From: Ignavibacteriota bacterium
Lineage (GTDB): Bacteria > Bacteroidota > Ignavibacteria > Ignavibacteriales > Melioribacteraceae
Length of the DNA: 64,000 bases
Direction: 5' to 3'
Assembly: GCA_016713565.1 (NCBI GenBank)
Contig: JADJOX010000007.1
Span: 186,001 to 250,000 of the forward strand
Made by a program: the position numbers and the translations under genes. The notes under the pieces are model-generated. The model saw nothing but the letters and a program-made list of their open reading frames with translations. It was not told the DNA's origin and made no database searches. Below are positions 44,661-52,521 of the stretch, in pieces; the stretch's first letter is position 1; the number at the start of each line of letters is the position of its first letter.

Positions 44661-45164
44661 TTAAAGAGTATTTTGATTTCTTAAAATATCTTCGGGTGAT
44701 TTGCCCAAATTCTGCAATTCCATTTTCGCGTCATCAGCTAATTCACCGTTAGGATATTTTTCCAAATATAATTTGTAAGTCTTTTCGGCTAGCGGAAAAT
44801 TTCTAATTTCATTTGCTAAAATAAAAGCCGACATGAACAAAGAACTTTCAGCTAACTTTGAGTTAGGATAGTTTTCATATATTTTCTTGTAAGAATCTAC
44901 GGCTTTATTCAAACTTTCCATGTGTTTAACATTTTTTATAACTTGTCCTTGATACAATTTCGCAATTTCAAACAATGACGAATCGGCAACTGTACTTTTA
45001 GGATAATTATTTACGATTTCTTCAAACTTTACAACAGCTTCATCATACTTTCCGGATTTAATCAGATTTTTTGCTTCACTATAAATCATTTTCTCATCTT
45101 TACTGCTGCAATACGCTAAAGTTAGTAATACAATTAAGATTATAACATTTTTTAGATATTTCAT
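44661..45164 (-). CDS. TPR lipoprotein, BamD-like
   Basis: A 167-residue lipoprotein with the lipobox LAYC (Cys about 19) and at least three TPR-like repeats, e.g. GKYDEAVVKFEEIVNNYPKS, a second at about 85-110 (DSYKKIYENYPNSKLAES) and a third at about 120-150 (KTYKLYLEKYPNGELADDA). The arrangement matches the outer-membrane assembly factor BamD or the related YbgF/CpoB type, though the protein is shorter than BamD (about 240). The role is therefore only suggested. It is cotranscribed with the DUF58 gene. Confidence 0.75.
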   Translation of the reverse strand: MKYLKNVIILIVLLTLAYCSSKDEKMIYSEAKNLIKSGKYDEAVVKFEEIVNNYPKSTVADSSLFEIAKLYQGQVIKNVKHMESLNKAVDSYKKIYENYPNSKLAESSLFMSAFILANEIRNFPLAEKTYKLYLEKYPNGELADDAKMELQNLGKSPEDILRNQNTL

Positions 45165-45243
45165 ATATTTCCTTAAAACAATTAATAATCGAAAAAATTA
45201 CGGAATGAATTTTAATCAAGTTTTGAATTTTATGAAAGGAAAA

Positions 45244-46200
45244 TCAATTTACAATTTTTCCTTTGGAAATTGAAGATTTCAAACTGGGATTTCCAGATTT
45301 GGTTTTATTTATAGAATGACCGGAATATTCCATTAGAAGCATATTTGCTCCAACATCGAACATTTGTCTTTTTTCATTTAAATTAAAAAAATCAACTGAG
45401 TCGGAAATTATAATATCTGATTTTTGCAGTAAAATTCTTGTAACTGCAATTATTTTCTTCATTAATGGAATTTCAACTTTAGAAGTATTTTGATATTTGC
45501 TGAAAAATCTTGGGACAAAGGGCGTGTTGAAAATCATTTCAGGTTCAAGAGATTTCAAAAAAAGAATGTCATCGGCTAATACATTTTTATTTTGATTTGG
45601 TAATCCGACAATATTTCCCGTGCAAATTTTATAACCGAGTCTTTTCAAATATTTAAGATGATTTATTCTATCGTCAAGTTTATTGTCTTTGTTAAAAAAT
45701 GAAAAATTTTCTTTATTGGAAGAATTAAACTTTAGCAAATAATTATCGGCACCTGCAAATTTCCAAGCTCTGTATTCGTCAAAGCCGCGCTGCAAAAGAT
45801 GTAAAGTAATTTGAATATCATGATCTTTTTTAATTCTGTAAATCAAGTAAGAAATCATATCGGTATCATAATAACTATCCGAACCGGATTGTAAAATAAT
45901 GTTTGTAATGTTGTTCTTTATTATTTCCTTAATTTTTACTAGAATTTCATCTGGCGATAGTCTAAATCTTTCCGTTGAAATATTATCTTCTCTCAGTTCA
46001 CAGTAAAGACAGTTATTTTCACAATTATTTGAGAATTGAAACGAGGCAATTTTATTATTGAATCTGCCGAAATAAAGTTCCTTAACCGCTTCAGATTTTT
46101 TAAAAAGGAGATTCAGATTTTCCATTTCTTCTATTTCTAAGAGAAATAAAATTTCTTCTTTCGTAAACTCTTGTTTATTTAATATTTCAGTTAAGTTCAT
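45244..46200 (-). CDS. HydE-like radical SAM protein
   Basis: A 318-residue radical SAM protein of the BioB/HydE/PylB group. The cluster motif CENNCLYC is at residues 60-67. The order of later motifs (IILQSGSDSYYDTDMISYLI, then the Gly-rich GNIVGLPNQNKNVLADDILF and FNTPFVPRFFSKYQ) follows HydE, the [FeFe]-hydrogenase maturase. HydF, HydG and hydrogenase genes are not in the window, so it may be a lone homologue with another role. The gene is monocistronic by spacing. A BioB identity is less likely because biotin neighbours and the second BioB cluster pattern are absent. Confidence 0.8.
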   Translation of the reverse strand: MNLTEILNKQEFTKEEILFLLEIEEMENLNLLFKKSEAVKELYFGRFNNKIASFQFSNNCENNCLYCELREDNISTERFRLSPDEILVKIKEIIKNNITNIILQSGSDSYYDTDMISYLIYRIKKDHDIQITLHLLQRGFDEYRAWKFAGADNYLLKFNSSNKENFSFFNKDNKLDDRINHLKYLKRLGYKICTGNIVGLPNQNKNVLADDILFLKSLEPEMIFNTPFVPRFFSKYQNTSKVEIPLMKKIIAVTRILLQKSDIIISDSVDFFNLNEKRQMFDVGANMLLMEYSGHSINKTKSGNPSLKSSISKGKIVN

Positions 46201-46630
46201 TTATTAACAAATTTTTTCCTAAGTAAAAACAACAAGAAATATACCAGTTAAAGTTTTGTTTGTCATTATTTTAAAAATGGTAAAAATATGCTCAAAAGTA
46301 GCATAATGCATTTGAAATTGATTTTAGCAAACCGGCAGTAGAATTTAATTATTCTTTTTTTTCAGACTTTTCTATTAAGTGAAAATATCGATTTTAATTA
46401 AAAATGTTGATCTTATTTGCATTATTAAAATATTTTGACAAACAGATTGATTTTTGAAAAGATTTTTCAGTAATAATGAAATGAAATTTTAGATAAAGTA
46501 GAATGGAAAAATTAGAAAAATCTTCATTCCAAAAATTTTGAAAAACTCGAATTCATTTCCTAAAAAAGAGAATTTTAGACAGATAATCTTTTTTAATTAA
46601 GAAAATTAAGACATGTTTATACAAAAATAA
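46201..46630. other. AT-rich intergenic region with no supported gene
   Basis: A 430-base gap between the ldcA-like stop and the HydE-like start, both on the minus strand. I find no RNA gene, strong terminator or convincing ORF. It presumably holds the HydE promoter. Confidence 0.5.
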
Positions 46631-47572
46631 TTAAACTACCGCACTCTCTGTTAATTCAATAAATCCTCTTGACGCATTTAAATTACAATTTATACCAATA
46701 GGAATGGTTAAATTTTCTTTAATATGTCCGTGACTAACGCTGTAAATTACAGGAATTTTAAGCGTTCCGAAATAGTTCTCAATAACTTCATTTAATGTAA
46801 TTGGGTTTTCTTCAGATTTTTTTTCGTAGCAATCCACAAATCTTCCCAAAATTACGCCTTTAACGTCTTTGAAGACTTTTGCCATTTTCAGCTGATTCAG
46901 CATCCTGTCAATTCTGTAAGGTTCTTCACTAATTTCTTCAATTAGAAGAATTGAATTCTTGAAAACCGGCAAATATTCTGTTCCCATTAAGGAAATAATC
47001 AAAGATAAATTTCCGCCGATTATTTTGCCCTCTGCTCTGCCTGAATTCAATATAAAAAATTTTTCATTTCGCGGATTGTAAATTTTACCAATTTTTCTGC
47101 TTGTAGTTAATACCTTCCAAAAATTTTCTTCTGCAAATTGATTTATTTCTTCAGAAAAATCGCTCGCAACCATTGGACCAGCAAAAGTTATTAATCCGGT
47201 TTTCTTGTAAATTGACATCTGAAGAGCAGTTATATCGCTATAACCAACAAATATTTTGGGATTATTCTTTATTAAATTAAAGTCAATTTTATCTAAAATT
47301 CTACCTGATCCATAACCGCCGCGTAGACAAAAAACAGCTTTTATTTCTTTATCGAAAAACGCATTGTGCAAATCATCCAATCGTTCATTATCGCTTCCCG
47401 CTAAATATCCATGCTTTTTACCAACATTTTTTCCGACTTTTGTTCTATATCCCAATTTTTCGAGATATTTAACTCCTCTTTCGATTTTATCTAAATCATT
47501 AGGTGTTGATGCCGGCGAAATTATACCAATTAAATCATTATTCTGCAGTTTTTTTGGTTTGATGTTTTTCAT
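46631..47572 (-). CDS. S66 family muramoyltetrapeptide LD-carboxypeptidase
   Basis: Removes the terminal D-Ala from recycled murein tetrapeptides in the cytoplasm (313 aa). The N-terminal LIGIISPASTPNDLDKIERG and CLRGGYGSGRILDKIDFNLI are typical. The nucleophile serine lies in VGYSDITAL, and the Glu and His of the triad lie in LIEEISEEPYRIDRML and SVSHGHIKENLTIPIG. All triad residues are present. It has no signal peptide and lies between a PlsC-like gene and a HydE-like gene without tight spacing. A related antibiotic-self-immunity MccF-type role is possible but unsupported. Confidence 0.92.
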   Translation of the reverse strand: MKNIKPKKLQNNDLIGIISPASTPNDLDKIERGVKYLEKLGYRTKVGKNVGKKHGYLAGSDNERLDDLHNAFFDKEIKAVFCLRGGYGSGRILDKIDFNLIKNNPKIFVGYSDITALQMSIYKKTGLITFAGPMVASDFSEEINQFAEENFWKVLTTSRKIGKIYNPRNEKFFILNSGRAEGKIIGGNLSLIISLMGTEYLPVFKNSILLIEEISEEPYRIDRMLNQLKMAKVFKDVKGVILGRFVDCYEKKSEENPITLNEVIENYFGTLKIPVIYSVSHGHIKENLTIPIGINCNLNASRGFIELTESAVV

Positions 47573-47808
47573 AAGTTGATTTTCATATAATTTTTTTCAA
47601 AAATTTTGCTGAATATATAAAAACTTGAATTTTAATGCAAAATTTGATTTCATTTATCTAAATAAAAGATACGAAATCCTTTAAAATTTCAGAATCTAAA
47701 GACAAAATAAGAGTTATCTGATCAAATTCGATAGAAAAATAAATTTGCTTAGAATTTATTGTCACTTGGAATTTTTATTTAAAATTTAATAGAAAACAGT
47801 AATTTTTC

Positions 47809-48612
47809 TTACAATACTAAATCCGCTCTTCCCCATTCTTTGAATTTGGTTTCAATAAAATTTAAAATAAATTCATGCTGATCATTTCCACTTCCTTCGA
47901 CGGTAAGCGGTTTACCGAATTCAAAAAAAACTTTTTTCGAAACGTCTATTTTTCCCAATTCTTTGATGAGTTTTCCGTTTCCCCAAGCGTCGGTAATCAA
48001 AGCCAAAGGTATAACCGGAACGTTATTTCTTTTCGCTAATTTTACTCCCAGTGAATTGAAAGCAGATTTATCAAAAAATGAAGTTCTTGTTTTCTGCGGA
48101 AAAATTATTACGGATCTGCCTTTTTGCAGATTTTCCGAGCCTTCATCCATTACAATTTTCAAATCTTCTCTTGGATTTGTTCTGCCAACAATAATTGGAT
48201 GCCGTGCCGCCGCAACTGGACCGAATAATGGAAAATCAACGAGTTCTTTTTTAATAACAAAAATCACGGATTTAATGGGCTGAATAAAAGAAGGCAGAAG
48301 CAGTGTTTCCATTGTACTCATATGATTTCCTATGATAACCGCCGGACCTTCAAAACCGGTGAGATTCTTCATACCTTTTACAGAAATTTTAATTCCTATG
48401 CTTTCAACGGCTCTCAGGACTGCAATGGAAGAAGCAACCCAATTATATCTGTCATATATATTTTTTTTTGTCTGTCCGTTTGCAAAGTTCACAATTTTAA
48501 TTAGTTTGGCGTAAAATAAAAATGATTCAAAAAATGGTTTTTGAATTTTGGGATCTGTCTGATATCCATCATTATTTGCAAGAATTTCGGGATAGTTAGA
48601 ATAGTTTTTCAT
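47809..48612 (-). CDS. PlsC-like 1-acylglycerol-3-phosphate acyltransferase family protein
   Basis: A 267-residue membrane-associated acyltransferase. Motif I is VIIGNHMSTMETL, an H-x4-E variant of the usual H-x4-D. The later blocks are IVGRTNPREDLKIVMDEG, VIIFPQKTRTSFFDKSAFNS (usually FPEGTRS) and NVPVIPLALIT. The variant motifs leave the enzymatic class likely but the exact substrate open, for example lysophospholipid or lipid A-type acceptors. A terminator at 48705 separates it from the tRNA genes upstream. Confidence 0.8.
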   Translation of the reverse strand: MKNYSNYPEILANNDGYQTDPKIQKPFFESFLFYAKLIKIVNFANGQTKKNIYDRYNWVASSIAVLRAVESIGIKISVKGMKNLTGFEGPAVIIGNHMSTMETLLLPSFIQPIKSVIFVIKKELVDFPLFGPVAAARHPIIVGRTNPREDLKIVMDEGSENLQKGRSVIIFPQKTRTSFFDKSAFNSLGVKLAKRNNVPVIPLALITDAWGNGKLIKELGKIDVSKKVFFEFGKPLTVEGSGNDQHEFILNFIETKFKEWGRADLVL

Positions 48613-48704
48613 TTTTGTTCCGTGAAAAAATAGAAATGAAATTACATAAAAAAATATGAAAATGAAAAGCAGATTTGTTGTGAATTCGTGAGTTTACAAA
48701 AACA

Positions 48705-48732
48705 AAAAAGCCTTGAAGTTATCAAGGCTTTT
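48705..48732 (-). terminator. intrinsic terminator of the tRNA operon
   Basis: The stem AAGCCTTGA / TCAAGGCTT (9 bp, 5-base loop) is followed on the minus strand by TTTTTGTTTTTG, right after tRNA-Glu. Confidence 0.85.
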
Positions 48733-48734
48733 AG

Positions 48735-48806
48735 TGACCCCAAGGGGATTCGAACCCCTATTACCGCCGTGAAAGGGCGAGGTCCTAACCATTAGACGAT
48801 GGGGCC
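48735..48806 (-). tRNA. tRNA-Glu (anticodon TTC)
   Basis: The minus strand starts GGCCCCATCGTCTAATGGTT and folds as a full cloverleaf: 7-bp acceptor stem with G1-C72, and anticodon TTC in the CTTTCAC loop. No CCA is encoded. It is the last of four clustered tRNA genes. Confidence 0.95.
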
Positions 48807-48822
48807 AAAAAATTTATTTTGG

Positions 48823-48897
48823 GGTGAGCGAAGGGATTTGAACCCTTGACCTTCTGGGCCACAACCAGACGTTCTAACCAACTGAACTACGCCCACC
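48823..48897 (-). tRNA. tRNA-His (anticodon GTG)
   Basis: The acceptor stem is GTGGGCG / CGCTCAC and the anticodon is GTG in loop TTGTGGC. The extra 5' G (G-1) opposite discriminator C73, the identity element of tRNA-His, is encoded in the gene. The sequence ends CACC with no CCA. Confidence 0.95.
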
Positions 48898-48933
48898 ATA
48901 AAATTTCCAAAGTATTTCAGTATGTATCTTAAG

Positions 48934-49007
48934 TACGCCCGAGTGGAATCGAACCACTAACCTACAGCTTAGAAGGCTGTTGCTCTATCCGATTGAGCTA
49001 CGGGCGC
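48934..49007 (-). tRNA. tRNA-Arg (anticodon TCT)
   Basis: The minus strand begins GCGCCCGTAGCTCAATCGGA, with anticodon TCT in the loop CTTCTAA and T-arm GTGGTTCGATTCCAC. It reads AGA/AGG codons. No CCA is encoded. Confidence 0.95.
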
Positions 49008-49018
49008 ATTAACTTTGG

Positions 49019-49093
49019 TCGGGGCGGCGGGATTCGAACCTGCGACCTCCTGCTCCCAAAGCAGGCGCGCTAACCGGACTACGCTACGCCCCG
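49019..49093 (-). tRNA. tRNA-Pro (anticodon TGG)
   Basis: The minus strand begins CGGGGCGTAGCGTAGTCCGG with anticodon TGG in TTTGGGA. The acceptor stem pairs fully (CGGGGCG / CGCCCCG, then A73). The T stem GCAGG / CCCGC contains one A-C mismatch. It is the first gene of the tRNA operon. Confidence 0.93.
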
Positions 49094-49154
49094 TTGTTGC
49101 CCAATATTAAAATTTTTTGCAAAATTTAAAGAACAATAAAAAAATAAGAAGATA

Positions 49155-49183
49155 AATTTATAAGTTTATTGCTTTAATGTCAA
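49155..49183 (-). promoter_or_regulatory. sigma-70-type promoter of the tRNA operon
   Basis: On the minus strand TTGACA and TAAATT are separated by 17 bases, about 60-90 bases upstream of tRNA-Pro. It is the best -35 box in the region. Confidence 0.55.
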
Positions 49184-49320
49184 TTATCTTAACAAATTTT
49201 TAGCAAATTTATCTAAAAATTATATCTATATTTAAGTGTTTTATTTCACTTTTTATTGATTTTATCAGCTTTTAATATTTTTTATTTAATTAAAAATCGA
49301 AACTCTTCAAAAATAATTTA

Positions 49321-50541
49321 ATGAATTTTTCATTTCAAATCGCAAATAGATATATCAGATCTAAAAAAGGAGCAAAGTTTTTATCCTTAATTTCCGTAAT
49401 AACAATTGCGGGAATTTCATTAGGTATTGCCGTTTTAATTATGGCAATTTCTATCTTAAGCGGTTTTGATAAAACTGTAAGCGAAAATATAATTAAATTC
49501 AATGCGCATATAAATATCAGCGGATTCAGTTCAAAGAATCTTCCTAATTATGATTCAAATTATAAAATCATTGAAAATGCATTGCGCGGTAAATATTCTT
49601 CAATTTCTCCTTATATTTCGCAAAAAGTGCTTATAACAAAAACAGATTTTACAGATGGAATTCTTTTAACCGGAATCGATTCCGGTTATGCAGAGCAATC
49701 TCTAAAAAAAATATTGGTCGAAGGAAATCTGAATTTAAATTCTAATGAATTTAATGTTATCATTGGTAAAAAATTAGCCGTAAATTTAAAGGTTATGGTT
49801 GGTGATTTCATTAATGTTATTTCAATGAGGAATGATGAAATTCCATCTTTATCAAATTTTCCAACTATTGAGCAATTTAAAATTACCGGAATTTATGAAA
49901 GCGGAATGGCAGAGTACGACGACATTTACGCATATGTAAATTTTGAAACCGCAAAATCAATATTCGAAATTAAAAATGAAGTAAGCGGATTTAATATAAA
50001 TGTTAAGAATATTTCAGAGATAGATTCTTTAAAAGATAAACTTCAAAGTATTTTACCGTATCCGTATTATACAAGAGGTTACCGCGAAATAAATAAACAC
50101 ATTTTCACCTGGCTTGAACTGCAGCAAAAGCCAATTCCCATTGTACTTGGATTAATTATTATTGTTGCTATCTTTAATATTGTAGGTGCTTTGTTAATGT
50201 TGATTATCCAAAAAACAGAGGCAATCGGTGTTTTAAAATCAATGGGCGCAAATAGAAAACAAATAATTCAAATTTTTGTTTTTCAAGGTTTATTTCTTGC
50301 GGGAGTTGGAATTATTTTAGGAAACTTTTTAGCGTTTATACTCAGCTGGATACAAAACACTTATAAAATAATTTCACTTCCGTCACAAATTTATTATTTA
50401 TCAAGCGTTCCGATTTTTATTGATGTAAAAGTGTATATATTAATTTCATTGCTTGGAATAATTTTAGCCTTTCTTGCTTCACTTATACCAAGTTTTATTG
50501 CGTCAAGAATTCAGCCTATTAAAGCAATTAAATTTAATTGA
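49321..50541 (+). CDS. LolC/E-type lipoprotein-releasing ABC transporter permease
   Basis: A 406-residue membrane protein with the LolC/E/FtsX-like plan: a first helix at about 22-45 (FLSLISVITIAGISLGIAVL), a large periplasmic domain, and three C-terminal helices (about 275-400). Motifs are KKGAKFLSLISVITIAG and the helix IPIVLGLIIIVAIFNIVGAL. The C-terminal cytoplasmic loop TEAIGVLKSMGANRKQIIQI is typical. It is followed by a second permease and an ATPase in one operon, so it should form a LolCDE-type complex that extracts lipoproteins from the inner membrane. Other MacB-like exporters share the fold, but the pair of similar permeases with LolD favours Lol. Confidence 0.88.
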   Translation: MNFSFQIANRYIRSKKGAKFLSLISVITIAGISLGIAVLIMAISILSGFDKTVSENIIKFNAHINISGFSSKNLPNYDSNYKIIENALRGKYSSISPYISQKVLITKTDFTDGILLTGIDSGYAEQSLKKILVEGNLNLNSNEFNVIIGKKLAVNLKVMVGDFINVISMRNDEIPSLSNFPTIEQFKITGIYESGMAEYDDIYAYVNFETAKSIFEIKNEVSGFNINVKNISEIDSLKDKLQSILPYPYYTRGYREINKHIFTWLELQQKPIPIVLGLIIIVAIFNIVGALLMLIIQKTEAIGVLKSMGANRKQIIQIFVFQGLFLAGVGIILGNFLAFILSWIQNTYKIISLPSQIYYLSSVPIFIDVKVYILISLLGIILAFLASLIPSFIASRIQPIKAIKFN

Positions 50542-50542
50542 T

Positions 50543-51769
50543 ATGTTTGAATATTTTATAGCAAAAAAATACATACGAGCAAAACACAGCCTTAGTTTTA
50601 TTTCGGTGATTTCAATTATATCAACAATTGGAGTAGCAATTGGTGTTGCCGCTTTGATTATTGTGCTTTCGGTATTTAATGGTTTTGGATCATTAGTGAC
50701 AAAAATGTTAATAAATTTCGATCCGCAATTAAGAATTACAAGTACAAACGAAGATCAAACAAAATTAAAAGAAACTCAAAAATACTTGTCGAGTTTAAAT
50801 TACATCAAATCATTCGCTCCTTATGCAGAAGGCAAAGTATTGTTGATGAATGACAGATCAATGGAAATTCTGAATTTAAAAGGAATTGATATTTCAGATT
50901 CTTCAAGTAAAAACAGAATTTTAGAGCAGGTAAAAATTGGTCATTTCGATTTAACAAAAGAAAATAATACCGATAAAATTATTTTAAGTCTGCCTATTGC
51001 GCTTCGTCTTTCGGCAAATATTGGTGATACTATATTTGCGACTTCGGCTAATCAAATAAAACGAACAATAACTAGAATGACAATTCCACAGACAAAAAAA
51101 TTAATTGTCAGCGGAATTTATGAAATCAACAACAAACAATATGCATTGGAATATTCATTTTCTACTTTGGAATTTGCACAGCAAATTTTAAATATGAAAA
51201 AAAATATTTCCGGAATTGAAATAATTCTTGACGACTTAGATAAATCGGAAGAAATTAAAGAAAATATTATTTCAAAATTCGGCGAAGATAATTTAAATAT
51301 ATCTACCTGGTATGATATGCATAAAGATCTTTACAGAGTAATGCTGTTGGAAAGATGGGCAGCTTATTTACTTCTCTCGCTAATAATTGCAGTTGCTGTA
51401 TTCAATATACTCAGCTCATTAACAATGTCTGTTTTTGAAAAGAAAAAAGATATAGGAATTTTACGCTCATTGGGAGCAACGAGTAATTCCATAAATAAAA
51501 TATTTATGTTCGAAGGAATTTTAATTGGAATTGTTGGAACAACATTGGGATTAATTTTAGGTTTGTTCGTATGTTTTCTTCAAATAAATTTTAATTTATA
51601 TACTCTCGACGCGAGTAAATTTGTAATTGATACACTTCCGGTTGAAATAAGAATCAGCGATATTTTTGCCGTATCGGTAATGTCTTTATTACTAACATAT
51701 TTCGCTTCAAAATATCCGGCGAACAAAGCGTTAAAAACAAAAATAATTGACGCTCTAAAATGGGAATAA
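50543..51769 (+). CDS. second LolC/E-type ABC transporter permease
   Basis: A 408-residue paralogue of the preceding permease, with the same plan. Helix 1 is about 25-45 (IISTIGVAIGVAALIIVLSV), three helices lie at the C-terminal end, and the cytoplasmic loop KKKDIGILRSLGATSNSINK is the FtsX-like coupling segment. I start at ATG 50543 (MFEYFIAKKYIRAKHSLSF), one base after the upstream stop. The frame opens earlier but adds 23 residues read from the previous gene's sequence. The ATPase gene follows 6 bases after the stop. Confidence 0.88.
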   Translation: MFEYFIAKKYIRAKHSLSFISVISIISTIGVAIGVAALIIVLSVFNGFGSLVTKMLINFDPQLRITSTNEDQTKLKETQKYLSSLNYIKSFAPYAEGKVLLMNDRSMEILNLKGIDISDSSSKNRILEQVKIGHFDLTKENNTDKIILSLPIALRLSANIGDTIFATSANQIKRTITRMTIPQTKKLIVSGIYEINNKQYALEYSFSTLEFAQQILNMKKNISGIEIILDDLDKSEEIKENIISKFGEDNLNISTWYDMHKDLYRVMLLERWAAYLLLSLIIAVAVFNILSSLTMSVFEKKKDIGILRSLGATSNSINKIFMFEGILIGIVGTTLGLILGLFVCFLQINFNLYTLDASKFVIDTLPVEIRISDIFAVSVMSLLLTYFASKYPANKALKTKIIDALKWE

Positions 51770-51775
51770 TGATCA

Positions 51776-52447
51776 ATGAAAATTTTAATTGCCGAACATT
51801 TATTTAAATATTTTAGAAAAGGTCAAGAAACCATAAAAGTTCTAAATGATGTTTCTTTATCTATAAATCAAAATGAAATTACGGTTATTGTAGGAGCTTC
51901 AGGCGCCGGGAAAAGTACATTGCTGCATATACTTAGCGGACTCGATAAACCGGACAGCGGTGAAGTTATAATTGATGCTAAAAATATTTTTGAATTTTCG
52001 GAAAATGAAGTTTCAAAATTTAGAAATACTTCAATCGGTTTTATTTATCAATTCCACCATCTTCTGCCTGAATTTACGGCGATTGAAAATGTTGCAATAG
52101 CATTAATGATAAATGGAACTCCTAAGAAAGAAGCATTACAAAAAAGTTTGGAATTTTTGAAATTGGTTGGTTTGGAAAACCGCAAGAATCATCAACCAGC
52201 AGAATTAAGCGGTGGAGAACAGCAACGAGTTGCGATTGCAAGAGCTTTGGTCAATAATCCGAAAATAATTTTTGCCGATGAACCAACGGGAAATTTAGAT
52301 TCAAAAAATAGCGATATAATACATCAGCTTTTTCTAGAATTAAAAAATAAATTAAATATTACATTGTTAATAGTAACTCACAATCCGGAATTGGTTAAGC
52401 TTGCGAACAGAGTTTTGGAAATGAAAGACGGGAATATTACGGGTTGA
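51776..52447 (+). CDS. lolD: LolD-like ABC transporter ATP-binding protein
   Basis: A 223-residue ATPase that powers lipoprotein release. Walker A is GASGAGKST at about residues 40-48, the LolD-family stretch IGFIYQFHHLLPEFTAIENV follows, the signature is LSGGEQQRVAIARAL and Walker B is IIFADEPTGNLDSKNSD. It is the third gene of a permease-permease-ATPase operon with no tail extension. MacB- or FtsE-type roles are less likely given the neighbours. Confidence 0.9.
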   Translation: MKILIAEHLFKYFRKGQETIKVLNDVSLSINQNEITVIVGASGAGKSTLLHILSGLDKPDSGEVIIDAKNIFEFSENEVSKFRNTSIGFIYQFHHLLPEFTAIENVAIALMINGTPKKEALQKSLEFLKLVGLENRKNHQPAELSGGEQQRVAIARALVNNPKIIFADEPTGNLDSKNSDIIHQLFLELKNKLNITLLIVTHNPELVKLANRVLEMKDGNITG

Positions 52448-52480
52448 TGGTTGATATATAAAATTTAGAAATGAAAATTA

Positions 52481-52510
52481 AAATGCCGCCTATTATTACA
52501 GACGGCATTT
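52481..52510 (-). terminator. intrinsic terminator between the Lol operon and the FG-GAP gene
   Basis: The stem AAATGCCG / CGGCATTT with a 14-base loop is followed on the minus strand by TTTTAATTTTC. It serves the minus-strand gene and perhaps also stops the convergent Lol transcript. Confidence 0.65.
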
Positions 52511-52521
52511 AGTAAGTCTAA

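Noticed and set aside
46440..46470. TTGACA-N17 promoter-like sequence on the plus strand near 46436
   Set aside because: The -10 partner is AAAGAT and no plus-strand gene follows for nearly 3 kb.
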